Part shown: positions 35,457 to 42,894 of the stretch, piece after piece
Numbering within the stretch: position 1 is the first letter of the stretch
Layout: each line of letters begins with the position of its first letter
Assembly (NCBI RefSeq): GCF_009797025.1
Contig: NZ_CP047027.1
Location: forward strand, 2,790,001 to 2,854,000
From: Cellulophaga sp. L1A9
GTDB lineage: Bacteria; Bacteroidota; Bacteroidia; Flavobacteriales; Flavobacteriaceae
DNA: 64,000 bases
Direction of reading: 5' to 3'
The notes under the pieces: generated by a model
Seen by the model: only the letters and a program-made list of their open reading frames with translations
What the model was told of the DNA's origin: nothing
Database searches by the model: none
Program-made: the position numbers and the translations under genes

Positions 35457-36620
35457 TTAGTCTTTAATGTTGCTTTTTACTTTACGTTTTGTATCATCTT
35501 GTGTCAGTTTTTTGATAAAAGCCTCCATTTCATCAGTTAGTAAAAGCTGATTTTGTTCTTTCCAGAAGTCTTTATCGTACTTCATTTTAATTTTGAAAAT
35601 ATCTTTCTGTTCATTCACGTTGCTCTTTACGTCTTCATTCCCGAAACTTTCCTTGGTGTAAAGAACTATTTCCATTTCAAATTTATGAACCATCGGATCA
35701 TCTTCTAATTTCACATTTAGAACAGCAGTACGTTTAGCTAAGGTCATGAAGTAACGCTTAACAGACGGATCTTCTTTAAAAAACACAGTTATGTCCTGCT
35801 GTGCTATAGCACTGTACTTAGGAGTTTTAAATAATTCCTCAGGGTAAAACGGTTTAACAATGCTATTGAAGGATAAAATAGCATTATCATTCGTATTAAT
35901 GATGTAATGGCCATAGCTTTTGGTCTTCGTGTCGGAATTTAAAGAAGTGAATTCAACCTTGGTGCTAGTACTGTTTTCATAGGGTTTTTCAATGACTTCA
36001 AAATCTGGTCCCATTGCATTTATACGAACAAATTCACTTAAAATATTAAATAGAGAAGGAAATTCAAAATAGATGTTATTTTCATCTTTAGGAAGACCTA
36101 TTTGGCGCATATTTTTAACAGCAACACTAAAATCGTCATCCATAAGTGTTAAACCGCCTCCATATATGGATGTTTTCCGATGTAGATTTCCTTGCATGTC
36201 TTGCAATCTAATAATCGCTCCATTTCTTTTTAAGATCGCTCTCAAAAAGAAAGATTCAGAATGTGGTTTCAACAAATAATTATTAGAAATAGAATCTTTT
36301 ATTTTTTGATAAATTGTTTTGGCATTAGAAACAACCACTTCATTTAATTGAAAAACACTTCTGTTTAAAAAAATAGTATCTCTTAAATTAGAAATAATAG
36401 TAGCGTATTTGTCATAACCCACTTTGTGAAAATAAATAGAATCTGTAACTGAGGTAAATCCATATTTGCCATCCTTATTGGTAGTGGTATGGTTTAATTT
36501 ATTATACACGCTAACAAATTCAAGAGGCTCGTTATTATCTTTATCGTAGACGATTCCCTTTTTTTGGTGTTGACTAAAACTAAGGGAACTAACGAATAAT
36601 ATGATATAAACGAGCCTCAT
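35457..36620 (-). CDS. Carboxypeptidase-regulatory-like domain envelope protein
   Basis: A 387-residue protein with a signal peptide (ending near LSFSQ), an N-terminal CarboxypepD_reg-like beta-sandwich (KGIVYDKDNNEPLEFVSVYN, TNKDGKYGFTS, LNEVVVSN) and a long beta-rich C-terminal region without recognised motifs. The linker ELNEVVV is the same as in the array at 23184-26356, but the C-terminal part differs. Likely periplasmic or outer-membrane associated. The next gene upstream (36632) lies 11 bp away, so the two form an operon. Confidence 0.82.
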   Translation of the reverse strand: MRLVYIILFVSSLSFSQHQKKGIVYDKDNNEPLEFVSVYNKLNHTTTNKDGKYGFTSVTDSIYFHKVGYDKYATIISNLRDTIFLNRSVFQLNEVVVSNAKTIYQKIKDSISNNYLLKPHSESFFLRAILKRNGAIIRLQDMQGNLHRKTSIYGGGLTLMDDDFSVAVKNMRQIGLPKDENNIYFEFPSLFNILSEFVRINAMGPDFEVIEKPYENSTSTKVEFTSLNSDTKTKSYGHYIINTNDNAILSFNSIVKPFYPEELFKTPKYSAIAQQDITVFFKEDPSVKRYFMTLAKRTAVLNVKLEDDPMVHKFEMEIVLYTKESFGNEDVKSNVNEQKDIFKIKMKYDKDFWKEQNQLLLTDEMEAFIKKLTQDDTKRKVKSNIKD

Positions 36621-36631
36621 TGAAATGATGT

Positions 36632-37309
36632 TTAATTGATTTGTATCTCCGTAAAATTTAGATCAAAATTTTGACCTTCCATTTTATGAGATTTCGCAAT
36701 TTTTATGCCATTAATGGTGGAGTAATCTTCCCAAGTAGTCGTCATGGAAGCTTCTTCTTGGTTTTCTTTTCTAAATACCCATTCTTGAAGGATAAAGTCA
36801 TTTCCAAAATAAAAGTCATAAGCATCTCCTGGAGTGTAGCCACCTTCATTCGCGTAAACTATGGTGAGCTTTTGCATTGGTTTTTTGCTGATGGGTGCTT
36901 CGCTTTCTGCAGTATGTGTAAATTCAAAACTCTTGGCATCCCAAACCAGTTGAAAAGGCGCTAGCAGCCAGTATTTATCATTGATAAAGCTTGCATCAGT
37001 TTTTGTTGCCGTGCTGTCTCTGTTTTTTCTGAGGTAAGTGATGGTATCTTTTTCGGTACTACCAGTAACTTCATTCGTTTTTGGCTTCCAGATCCAAGAG
37101 CGTTCAAAATGTGTTGTATCCCTATCTACATTGAATGTAAATTTTAATTCATTTACTTTCTTCCAATTTTCATACCCATTGGCCTGTGCTACTTGTTCCA
37201 AAATAGTGAGTTCAGGAGCGGGAATAGTTGTTGTCGTTTCTTTTTTGTCGGTTTTGCAACTCATGGATAGAAGAATGAGAACAACGGTAATGCCTATGTA
37301 TTTTTTCAT
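36632..37309 (-). CDS. Lipoprotein of unknown function (possibly DUF6503)
   Basis: A 225-residue protein with a lipobox (LLSMSCKTDKKE) that anchors it in the membrane. The body is beta-rich (KVNELKFTFNVDRDTTHF, WLLAPFQLVWDAKSFEF, KLTIVYANEGGYTPGDAYDF), reminiscent of outer-membrane lipoprotein carrier folds. I recall flavobacterial families of this shape (DUF6503) but am not sure of the assignment. A TATCTTTG element at 37326-37333 lies upstream. Confidence 0.72.
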   Translation of the reverse strand: MKKYIGITVVLILLSMSCKTDKKETTTTIPAPELTILEQVAQANGYENWKKVNELKFTFNVDRDTTHFERSWIWKPKTNEVTGSTEKDTITYLRKNRDSTATKTDASFINDKYWLLAPFQLVWDAKSFEFTHTAESEAPISKKPMQKLTIVYANEGGYTPGDAYDFYFGNDFILQEWVFRKENQEEASMTTTWEDYSTINGIKIAKSHKMEGQNFDLNFTEIQIN

Positions 37310-37325
37310 TTTTTGAACTTTTTAA

Positions 37326-37333
37326 CAAAGATA
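37326..37333 (-). promoter_or_regulatory. Candidate -7 element of the lipoprotein gene
   Basis: Minus-strand TATCTTTG is an exact TAnnTTTG match, 17 bp before the ATG at 37309. Confidence 0.35.
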
Positions 37334-37400
37334 ATGGCTTTTGGGGCTACTTAAATTAAATCCTTAGGTTTTAGAGTGTAACAATTAGCGATATTTTGAT

Positions 37401-37408
37401 TAATTTTG
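37401..37408 (+). promoter_or_regulatory. clpP: Candidate -7 element of clpP
   Basis: TAATTTTG is an exact TAnnTTTG match, 22 bp before the clpP ATG. No -33 TTG at standard spacing. Confidence 0.35.
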
Positions 37409-37430
37409 ATATTCAATAAGAAATAAAAAA

Positions 37431-37979
37431 ATGAGTTCAAAAAAAGGAAAAATACAAGAGGCTATAGACGAAAAAATGTTAGAAGAGCGTAAAGTCTTCC
37501 TTTGGGGAATGGTCGATGACGATTCTGCAAAGCATGTAATTGATCGTTTATTGTATCTCGATATGCAAAACGATAAAGAAATTCAATTATACATCAACAG
37601 TCCAGGTGGTTATGTAACTTCTGGTTTTGCAATGTATGATACTATAAAATCGCTTAAGAGTCCGGTTTCAACTATTTGTACTGGGTTGGCAGCATCTATG
37701 GGATCTATTTTATTATCTGTTGGTAAAAAAGGAAGACGTTTTATTCAACCACATGCTCAGGTGATGATTCATCAGCCTAGTGGTGGTGCTAGAGGGCAAG
37801 CTTCTAATATTGAAATCCAGGCGAAAGAGATAATCAAAACAAAAGAACTTAGTGCACGTATTTTAGCAGAAAACTGTGGTCAAGATTACGATCGCGTAAT
37901 GAAAGATTTTGATCGTGACTATTGGATGGGAGCAGAAGAGTCTATTGCTTACGGAATAGTAGATGGTATTTTAGAATAA
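37431..37979 (+). CDS. clpP: ATP-dependent Clp protease proteolytic subunit
   Basis: A 182-residue serine protease subunit that forms the degradation chamber used with ClpX or ClpA/C. The catalytic triad is visible: Ser in TGLAASMGSILLS, His in HAQVMIHQPSGGARG and Asp in KDFDRDYWMGAEES. The N-terminus (MLEERKVFLWGMVDDDSAKH) has WGMVDDD where main ClpPs have a GxIDD-type segment, so this may be the second ClpP that many Bacteroidota encode. It is followed by its own terminator. Confidence 0.95.
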   Translation: MSSKKGKIQEAIDEKMLEERKVFLWGMVDDDSAKHVIDRLLYLDMQNDKEIQLYINSPGGYVTSGFAMYDTIKSLKSPVSTICTGLAASMGSILLSVGKKGRRFIQPHAQVMIHQPSGGARGQASNIEIQAKEIIKTKELSARILAENCGQDYDRVMKDFDRDYWMGAEESIAYGIVDGILE

Positions 37980-38003
37980 ATAATGTTTTTACACCTATAA
38001 AAC

Positions 38004-38040
38004 TAAAAATCCTTCGCGAGTAAAAGTGAAGGATTTTTTA
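38004..38040 (+). terminator. Rho-independent terminator after clpP
   Basis: An 11-bp stem AAAAATCCTTC / GAAGGATTTTT with a 12-nt loop and trailing Ts. Confidence 0.85.
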
Positions 38041-38087
38041 GTTGTTGTTACTTTAGTGGGCATATACTTTCCCAGAAATAGGAATAC

Positions 38088-39428
38088 ATGATACAAACTC
38101 AAAAAAAGATAGCCATTATCGGCTCAGGTTTAGTTGGTTCTTTATTAGCGATATATTTAAAAAAATATGGCCATGACATTACGGTATTTGATCGTAGACC
38201 AGACATTCGGAATGTAGAATTTTCGGGGAGATCTATAAACTTAGCCATGAGTAATAGGGGGTGGAATGCACTCCATGAAGTAGGTATCGAAGAAGAGATT
38301 AAGAAAATTGCAATTCCCTTAGATAAACGTGCCATGCATGTGGTAGGTCAGCCAGAATATTATCAAAAATATGGTAAAGAAGGCGAAGCTATTTGGTCTA
38401 TTTCACGTGGCGTCCTCAACCGTAAAATGATTGATCTTGCTGAAGAAGCAGGGGTTGTTTTTAAGTTTGAAGAAAAAGTTTGGGATGTAGATTTACCAGA
38501 AGGGAAGTTATTTACCGGGGAAACCGAAAAAGGAGCGTGGCAAGAATACCAATACGATTTAATTTTTGGGTGTGACGGTGCTTTCTCGCGTGTTCGTCAT
38601 AAAATGCAACGTAGAAGTAGGTTTGATTATTCTCAAGATTTTATTGATGTTGGGTATAAGGAGTTAACCATTGCAGCAAATGAAGATGGTACGCACAAGT
38701 TAGACAGACATTCATTTCATATTTGGCCAAGGGGTAAGTTTATGCTTATTGCAATGCCTAACCTTGATGGTAGTTTTACCTGTACCTTGTTTATGCCTTT
38801 TGAAGGCGATGTTTCTTTTGAAAACATTAAAACAAATGAAGACGCTAAGGACTTCTTTAAAACCTATTTCCCTAATGTGATGCAGGATTTGGATAACCTG
38901 TTGTTAGACTTCTTTAAAAACCCAACTAGCGCTATGGTAACGATGAAATGTTTTCCATGGACCTATTGGGATAAAGTTGCTCTTGTGGGTGATTCTGCAC
39001 ACGCTATAGTGCCTTTCTATGGACAAGGAATGAATGCAGGCTTTGAGGATATCTTTATACTGGATTCTTTAATCAAGGAACATACTAATGACTGGCATGC
39101 TATTTTTGAAGCCTATGAAACAGCACGTAAGCCTAACGCAGATGCTATTGCGGAATTAAGCTATCGCAATTTCATGGAAATGAGTAGCAAAACAGCAGAT
39201 CCTAAGTTTTTACTACAGAAGAAAATAGAAAAGCATTTTGCAGCGCAATATCCTGACAAATGGGTTCCAGTGTACTCCAGAGTAACTTTTTCAGACAGAC
39301 CTTATGCAGAAGCCTTGGCAGAGGGAGATGCACAAGAAGCTATTATGCATGAAGTAATGAAGTTACCAAATATTGAAGAAAAATGGGATAGCCAGGAAGT
39401 AGAAAATTTAATTCTTAGCTTGTTGTAA
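38088..39428 (+). CDS. kmo: Kynurenine 3-monooxygenase
   Basis: A FAD-dependent hydroxylase that turns kynurenine into 3-hydroxykynurenine with NADPH and O2. The 446-residue product shows the FAD motif GSGLVGSLLAIYLKKYGHD, FDRRPD, GRSINLAMSNRGW, the GCDGAFSRVR motif and VALVGDSAHAIVPFYGQGMN with AGFED. It feeds kynureninase encoded at 31529. No tryptophan dioxygenase or 3-hydroxyanthranilate dioxygenase gene lies in the window. The gene is alone, with a convergent DUF4174 gene 2 bp beyond its stop. Confidence 0.97.
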   Translation: MIQTQKKIAIIGSGLVGSLLAIYLKKYGHDITVFDRRPDIRNVEFSGRSINLAMSNRGWNALHEVGIEEEIKKIAIPLDKRAMHVVGQPEYYQKYGKEGEAIWSISRGVLNRKMIDLAEEAGVVFKFEEKVWDVDLPEGKLFTGETEKGAWQEYQYDLIFGCDGAFSRVRHKMQRRSRFDYSQDFIDVGYKELTIAANEDGTHKLDRHSFHIWPRGKFMLIAMPNLDGSFTCTLFMPFEGDVSFENIKTNEDAKDFFKTYFPNVMQDLDNLLLDFFKNPTSAMVTMKCFPWTYWDKVALVGDSAHAIVPFYGQGMNAGFEDIFILDSLIKEHTNDWHAIFEAYETARKPNADAIAELSYRNFMEMSSKTADPKFLLQKKIEKHFAAQYPDKWVPVYSRVTFSDRPYAEALAEGDAQEAIMHEVMKLPNIEEKWDSQEVENLILSLL

Positions 39429-39430
39429 TT

Positions 39431-39856
39431 TTAGTATGGCGAATTCATTTCACTTTGCCGCATAGGCATGGCATCTATTAATGAAATGATAGTCTTTGCA
39501 GGGACAATAAAAGCGTTTTTTAATTTTATACCGCCATCTTTCCCTAATAAAATCAATCCGCTAAAATCTTTTTCTTGGTACGTTTCAAGTCCACTAAGAG
39601 CTAGTAGCTGTTTATCGCTATCGTAGCTGCCTTTTGGGGTGATCATGAAATAGATGATATCTCTTTCTTGAAAAGCATTATGCTGCCCTTCAAAGGCTTT
39701 GATTTGTAGTTTGATGTTTTCACTGTTTAAATCTGTATCTACGAGCAGTAAAACCCTATTTTCCCATTTGAAATCTGATATGTCTTGAGCCATGGCAATA
39801 GGTGAATAAAAGAAAAAGCAACTAAGAATCATTAAATATTTATTTATATGCTTCAT
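39431..39856 (-). CDS. DUF4174 domain secreted protein
   Basis: A 141-residue protein with a signal peptide (ending near IAMAQ). The mature part (FKWENRVLLLVDTD, DIIYFMITPKGSYDSD, FSGLILLGKDGGIKL) matches the thioredoxin-like DUF4174 pattern, but no CxxC is present, so it is not a redox enzyme. Function unknown. It ends 2 bp from the convergent kmo gene. Confidence 0.82.
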   Translation of the reverse strand: MKHINKYLMILSCFFFYSPIAMAQDISDFKWENRVLLLVDTDLNSENIKLQIKAFEGQHNAFQERDIIYFMITPKGSYDSDKQLLALSGLETYQEKDFSGLILLGKDGGIKLKNAFIVPAKTIISLIDAMPMRQSEMNSPY

Positions 39857-39906
39857 TGTTTTTTGCTTTAAATTACGAATTTATTTAATGCCATAGTATA
39901 AAACAC

Positions 39907-39937
39907 AAAAGCCATCTGCAATGCAGATGGCTTTTTT
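39907..39937 (-). terminator. Rho-independent terminator after the zinc-ribbon-like gene
   Basis: The inverted repeat AAAAGCCATCTGCA / TGCAGATGGCTTTT has about a 5-nt loop and T-runs on both sides. It closes the minus-strand nif3/zinc-ribbon-like operon before the DUF4174 gene. Confidence 0.85.
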
Positions 39938-39957
39938 ATAAATAAAGTTTTCTAAGT

Positions 39958-40737
39958 TTATAGTTTAGAAAATAGTGTTTGCATTTTTTCTTGCTCTTCT
40001 TCAGCTAAAACAGGATCAACCAAAATACGACCACTATGTTCATCTGTAATAATTTTTTTACGAGAAGCAATTTCTACTTGTACTTGTGGTGGAATAGTAA
40101 AGAATGAACCTCCAGAAGCACCTCTTTCGATAGGCACAACGGCTAAACCATTTTTTACATTAGCACGAATACGTTTGTAAGCAATAACTAAACGATCTTC
40201 AATATCATTTTGATAATCTTCAGATTTCGCTAAAAGTGCTTTTTCTTCTTTTTCAGTTTCCGCTAAAATAGCATTCAATTCGCTTTTTTTATGCTTCAAG
40301 TGTGTTTCTCTTTCAGAGTAACGTTCTTTAGTACTTGAAACTACGGTTTTTTTCTGATCAATTTGAGCTTTAAATTCTTTGATGTTTTTCTCAGCTAATT
40401 GAATTTCTAATTCTTGAAATTCAATTTCTTTAGAGATAGAGTTAAACTCTCTACTGTTACGAACATTTTTTTGTTGCTCAGTATATTTTTTCATCAATGT
40501 TTTAGCATCATCAATCATGTTCTTCTTTGCAGTGATCTCATAATTGATAGTCTCAACATCAGTCTTAAGCTTTTCCATTCTAGTTTTAAGACCTAATACT
40601 TCATCTTCTAAATCTTCAACTTCTAAAGGTAATTCACCTCTTACATTGCGTATTTCGTCAACTCTAGAATCAATTAATTGCAAATCATACAACGCTCTTA
40701 ATTTTTGCTCTACTGTTGTTTCTGTTTTTGTTGCCAT
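39958..40737 (-). CDS. Coiled-coil protein of the C4-type zinc-ribbon family, zinc ligands lost
   Basis: A 259-residue protein with a long antiparallel coiled coil (about 35-195) and a C-terminal module with IPPQVQVEIASRKKIITDEH followed by SGRILVDP. In most relatives this module holds four Cys in two CxxC pairs (for example before IPPQ and in CENCGRIL). Here every ligand is replaced, and the whole protein contains no cysteine. The fold landmarks IPPQ and GRIL remain. It is translated just downstream of the Nif3 gene (3-bp gap), an arrangement known for this family. Confidence 0.88.
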   Translation of the reverse strand: MATKTETTVEQKLRALYDLQLIDSRVDEIRNVRGELPLEVEDLEDEVLGLKTRMEKLKTDVETINYEITAKKNMIDDAKTLMKKYTEQQKNVRNSREFNSISKEIEFQELEIQLAEKNIKEFKAQIDQKKTVVSSTKERYSERETHLKHKKSELNAILAETEKEEKALLAKSEDYQNDIEDRLVIAYKRIRANVKNGLAVVPIERGASGGSFFTIPPQVQVEIASRKKIITDEHSGRILVDPVLAEEEQEKMQTLFSKL

Positions 40738-40740
40738 ATT

Positions 40741-41835
40741 TTAAAAATACTTGATGGGATTTGTTTTGCTTTCCGATAAACGGACTGCAAAATTAGGAAT
40801 TTTTTTCGTAAGATAGTCAACTAATAAATTTTTTGTAAACTGCTCAGTTTCATAGTGTCCGATATCAGCCAAGAGTATTTTGCCTTCAGCTTCATAAAAT
40901 TGATGGTATTTTAAGTCTGCTGTGATGAAAACATCAGCGTTTACAGCCTTTGCGGTACTTATTGCAAAAGAGCCACTACCACCAAGAACGGCAATTGTTT
41001 TTATTGGTTTGCCTAAGAAATTAGAATGACGAATACATTTTACATCCATTTTTTCTTTTAAGAAGTCCATAAATTGACTTTCAGGCATTGCTTTTGCCAG
41101 CGATCCGTGCATTCCTATGCCTATATTTTGATTTGTATTCTCAAGCGTAATTAATTCGTAAGCAACTTCTTCATAGGGATGATGTGCTAAAAGCGCCTTT
41201 ATGACATGCTTCTCTACAGCTTTTTCAAAGGTGATGGAAATTTTGGTTTCTTCTTCAAAATGAGTTTTGCCAATTTCGCCCTTTACAGGAGTAGCTTTTT
41301 CATTCGCCTTATAGCTTCCAGTACCTTCAACGGTAAAACTACAATTGCTATAATTGCCAATATTTCCTGCACCTGCTTGGTACAAGATTTCTTTTAGTTG
41401 TGCCGCATCATTTTTTGGAACATACGTACTTAATTTTTTTATTGTCCCTTTTTGAGGGATTAATATTTTGGTATTTTCTAAGCCTAAAATTTCGCAAATT
41501 TTTGCATTAACACCTTGATTAGAATTGTCCAAGGCAGTATGCATACTGTAAATAGAGATATTATTTTGGATGGCTTTAATAACGACACGTTGCACATAAT
41601 TATCACCGGTAAGTTTCTTTAATCCACTAAAAATGATAGGGTGAAAGCTAACGATTAAGTTGCAATTGGTGGCAATAGCTTCATCGACCACATTTTCTAA
41701 CGTATCTAGGGTAACAAGAATACCCGAAACTTCATTTTGATGGTCTCCAACTAAAAGTCCAACATTATCAAAATCTTCGGCATAGGTTAATGGTGCTAAT
41801 TCTTCTAAAATTTCGATTACTTGTTTTACAATCAT
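40741..41835 (-). CDS. Nif3-like dinuclear metal-centre hexameric protein
   Basis: A 364-residue member of the Nif3/DUF34 family (YbgI/YqfO). Metal residues are seen in NLIVSFHPIIFSGLKKL (His), DNVGLLVGD (Asp) and, at the C-terminus, DVFITADLKYHQFYEAEG and LLADIGHYETEQF (His, Glu). It has the middle PII/CutA-like insertion (about 130-230) of the longer family members. Proposed roles in the literature include GTP cyclohydrolase-like or metal-chaperone work; the true substrate is not settled. It forms an operon with the coiled-coil gene. Confidence 0.93.
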   Translation of the reverse strand: MIVKQVIEILEELAPLTYAEDFDNVGLLVGDHQNEVSGILVTLDTLENVVDEAIATNCNLIVSFHPIIFSGLKKLTGDNYVQRVVIKAIQNNISIYSMHTALDNSNQGVNAKICEILGLENTKILIPQKGTIKKLSTYVPKNDAAQLKEILYQAGAGNIGNYSNCSFTVEGTGSYKANEKATPVKGEIGKTHFEEETKISITFEKAVEKHVIKALLAHHPYEEVAYELITLENTNQNIGIGMHGSLAKAMPESQFMDFLKEKMDVKCIRHSNFLGKPIKTIAVLGGSGSFAISTAKAVNADVFITADLKYHQFYEAEGKILLADIGHYETEQFTKNLLVDYLTKKIPNFAVRLSESKTNPIKYF

Positions 41836-41886
41836 TTTCTAAGTTTATCTATTATCCAAAGATAAAATATTATATTTTCGTTCTTG

Positions 41887-42894
41887 ATGCGCGTAATAAG
41901 AATATTAGCTTTTCCAATTTCATTGATATATGCTTTCGTAATATATCTTCGGAATTTTTTATTTGATACAGGGTTTTTTAAATCCAAAGAATACAATACG
42001 CCGACGATTTGTGTGGGAAACCTAAGTGTTGGTGGGACTGGAAAAACGCCTATGATAGAGTTTTTGTTGCATATGTTTAAGGCGGAATATAATGTAGCTG
42101 TATTGAGTAGGGGATATGGAAGAAAATCTAAAGGGTATCAAATAGCAACCACCACTACCACTGTAGAGGTTTTAGGAGATGAGCCTTTTCAAATTGCACA
42201 AAAATTTCCTGAAGTAACTGTTGTGGTAGATGCTGATCGTCAAAACGGGATTGCAACACTTGAAAAAAGTACTGGTCCAGATTTAATTTTATTAGATGAT
42301 GCCTTTCAACATAGAAAAGTGAAACCAACCTTTTCGTTGTTGCTAACGGCTTATGATAATCGCTATACTAACGATTGGTATTTGCCAACGGGTAATCTTC
42401 GCGATAGTAAAAAGGAAGCGAAAAGAGCTGGTTTAATTATCGTAACGAAATGTCCTAAAGAGCTAGGGGCAGAACAACAGCAAAAAATCATTAGTGAGAT
42501 AAAACCAACGAACAATCAGCAAGTATTGTTTAGCTATTTGCATTATAAAGATGCGCTGAGTGGTTTAGATGAAAGTTTGAGTGTTGCAGACCTAAAAGAT
42601 AAGAACGTAACGCTCGTTACGGGTATAGCTAATCCTAAGCCTTTGGTGTTGTTTTTAAAGGAGAAGGGAATCGTCGTTGAGCATTTGAATTTTCGTGATC
42701 ACCATTTTTTCTCGGATGCTGAAATAGCGAGTTTTAATAAGAAAGAGTTTATACTAACTACAGAGAAAGATTATGTGAGGCTCAACGGTAAGCTTAACAA
42801 TTTATATTATATTTCTATTGAGCATCAGTTTTTAAATAATGGTGCAGCTACATTAAAAGAAGCCATTACGGCTATAGTTAGGCAAGGGGTTTAG
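41887..42894 (+). CDS. lpxK: Tetraacyldisaccharide 4'-kinase
   Basis: Phosphorylates the lipid A disaccharide at the inner membrane in lipopolysaccharide synthesis. The 335-residue product has an N-terminal membrane helix, the Walker A motif GNLSVGGTGKTPMIEFLL, the catalytic region VLSRGYGRKSKGY and a Walker B-like LILLDDAFQHRKV. ATG 41887 is the likely start. Its 3' end overlaps the convergent histidine kinase gene by 17 bp. Confidence 0.96.
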   Translation: MRVIRILAFPISLIYAFVIYLRNFLFDTGFFKSKEYNTPTICVGNLSVGGTGKTPMIEFLLHMFKAEYNVAVLSRGYGRKSKGYQIATTTTTVEVLGDEPFQIAQKFPEVTVVVDADRQNGIATLEKSTGPDLILLDDAFQHRKVKPTFSLLLTAYDNRYTNDWYLPTGNLRDSKKEAKRAGLIIVTKCPKELGAEQQQKIISEIKPTNNQQVLFSYLHYKDALSGLDESLSVADLKDKNVTLVTGIANPKPLVLFLKEKGIVVEHLNFRDHHFFSDAEIASFNKKEFILTTEKDYVRLNGKLNNLYYISIEHQFLNNGAATLKEAITAIVRQGV

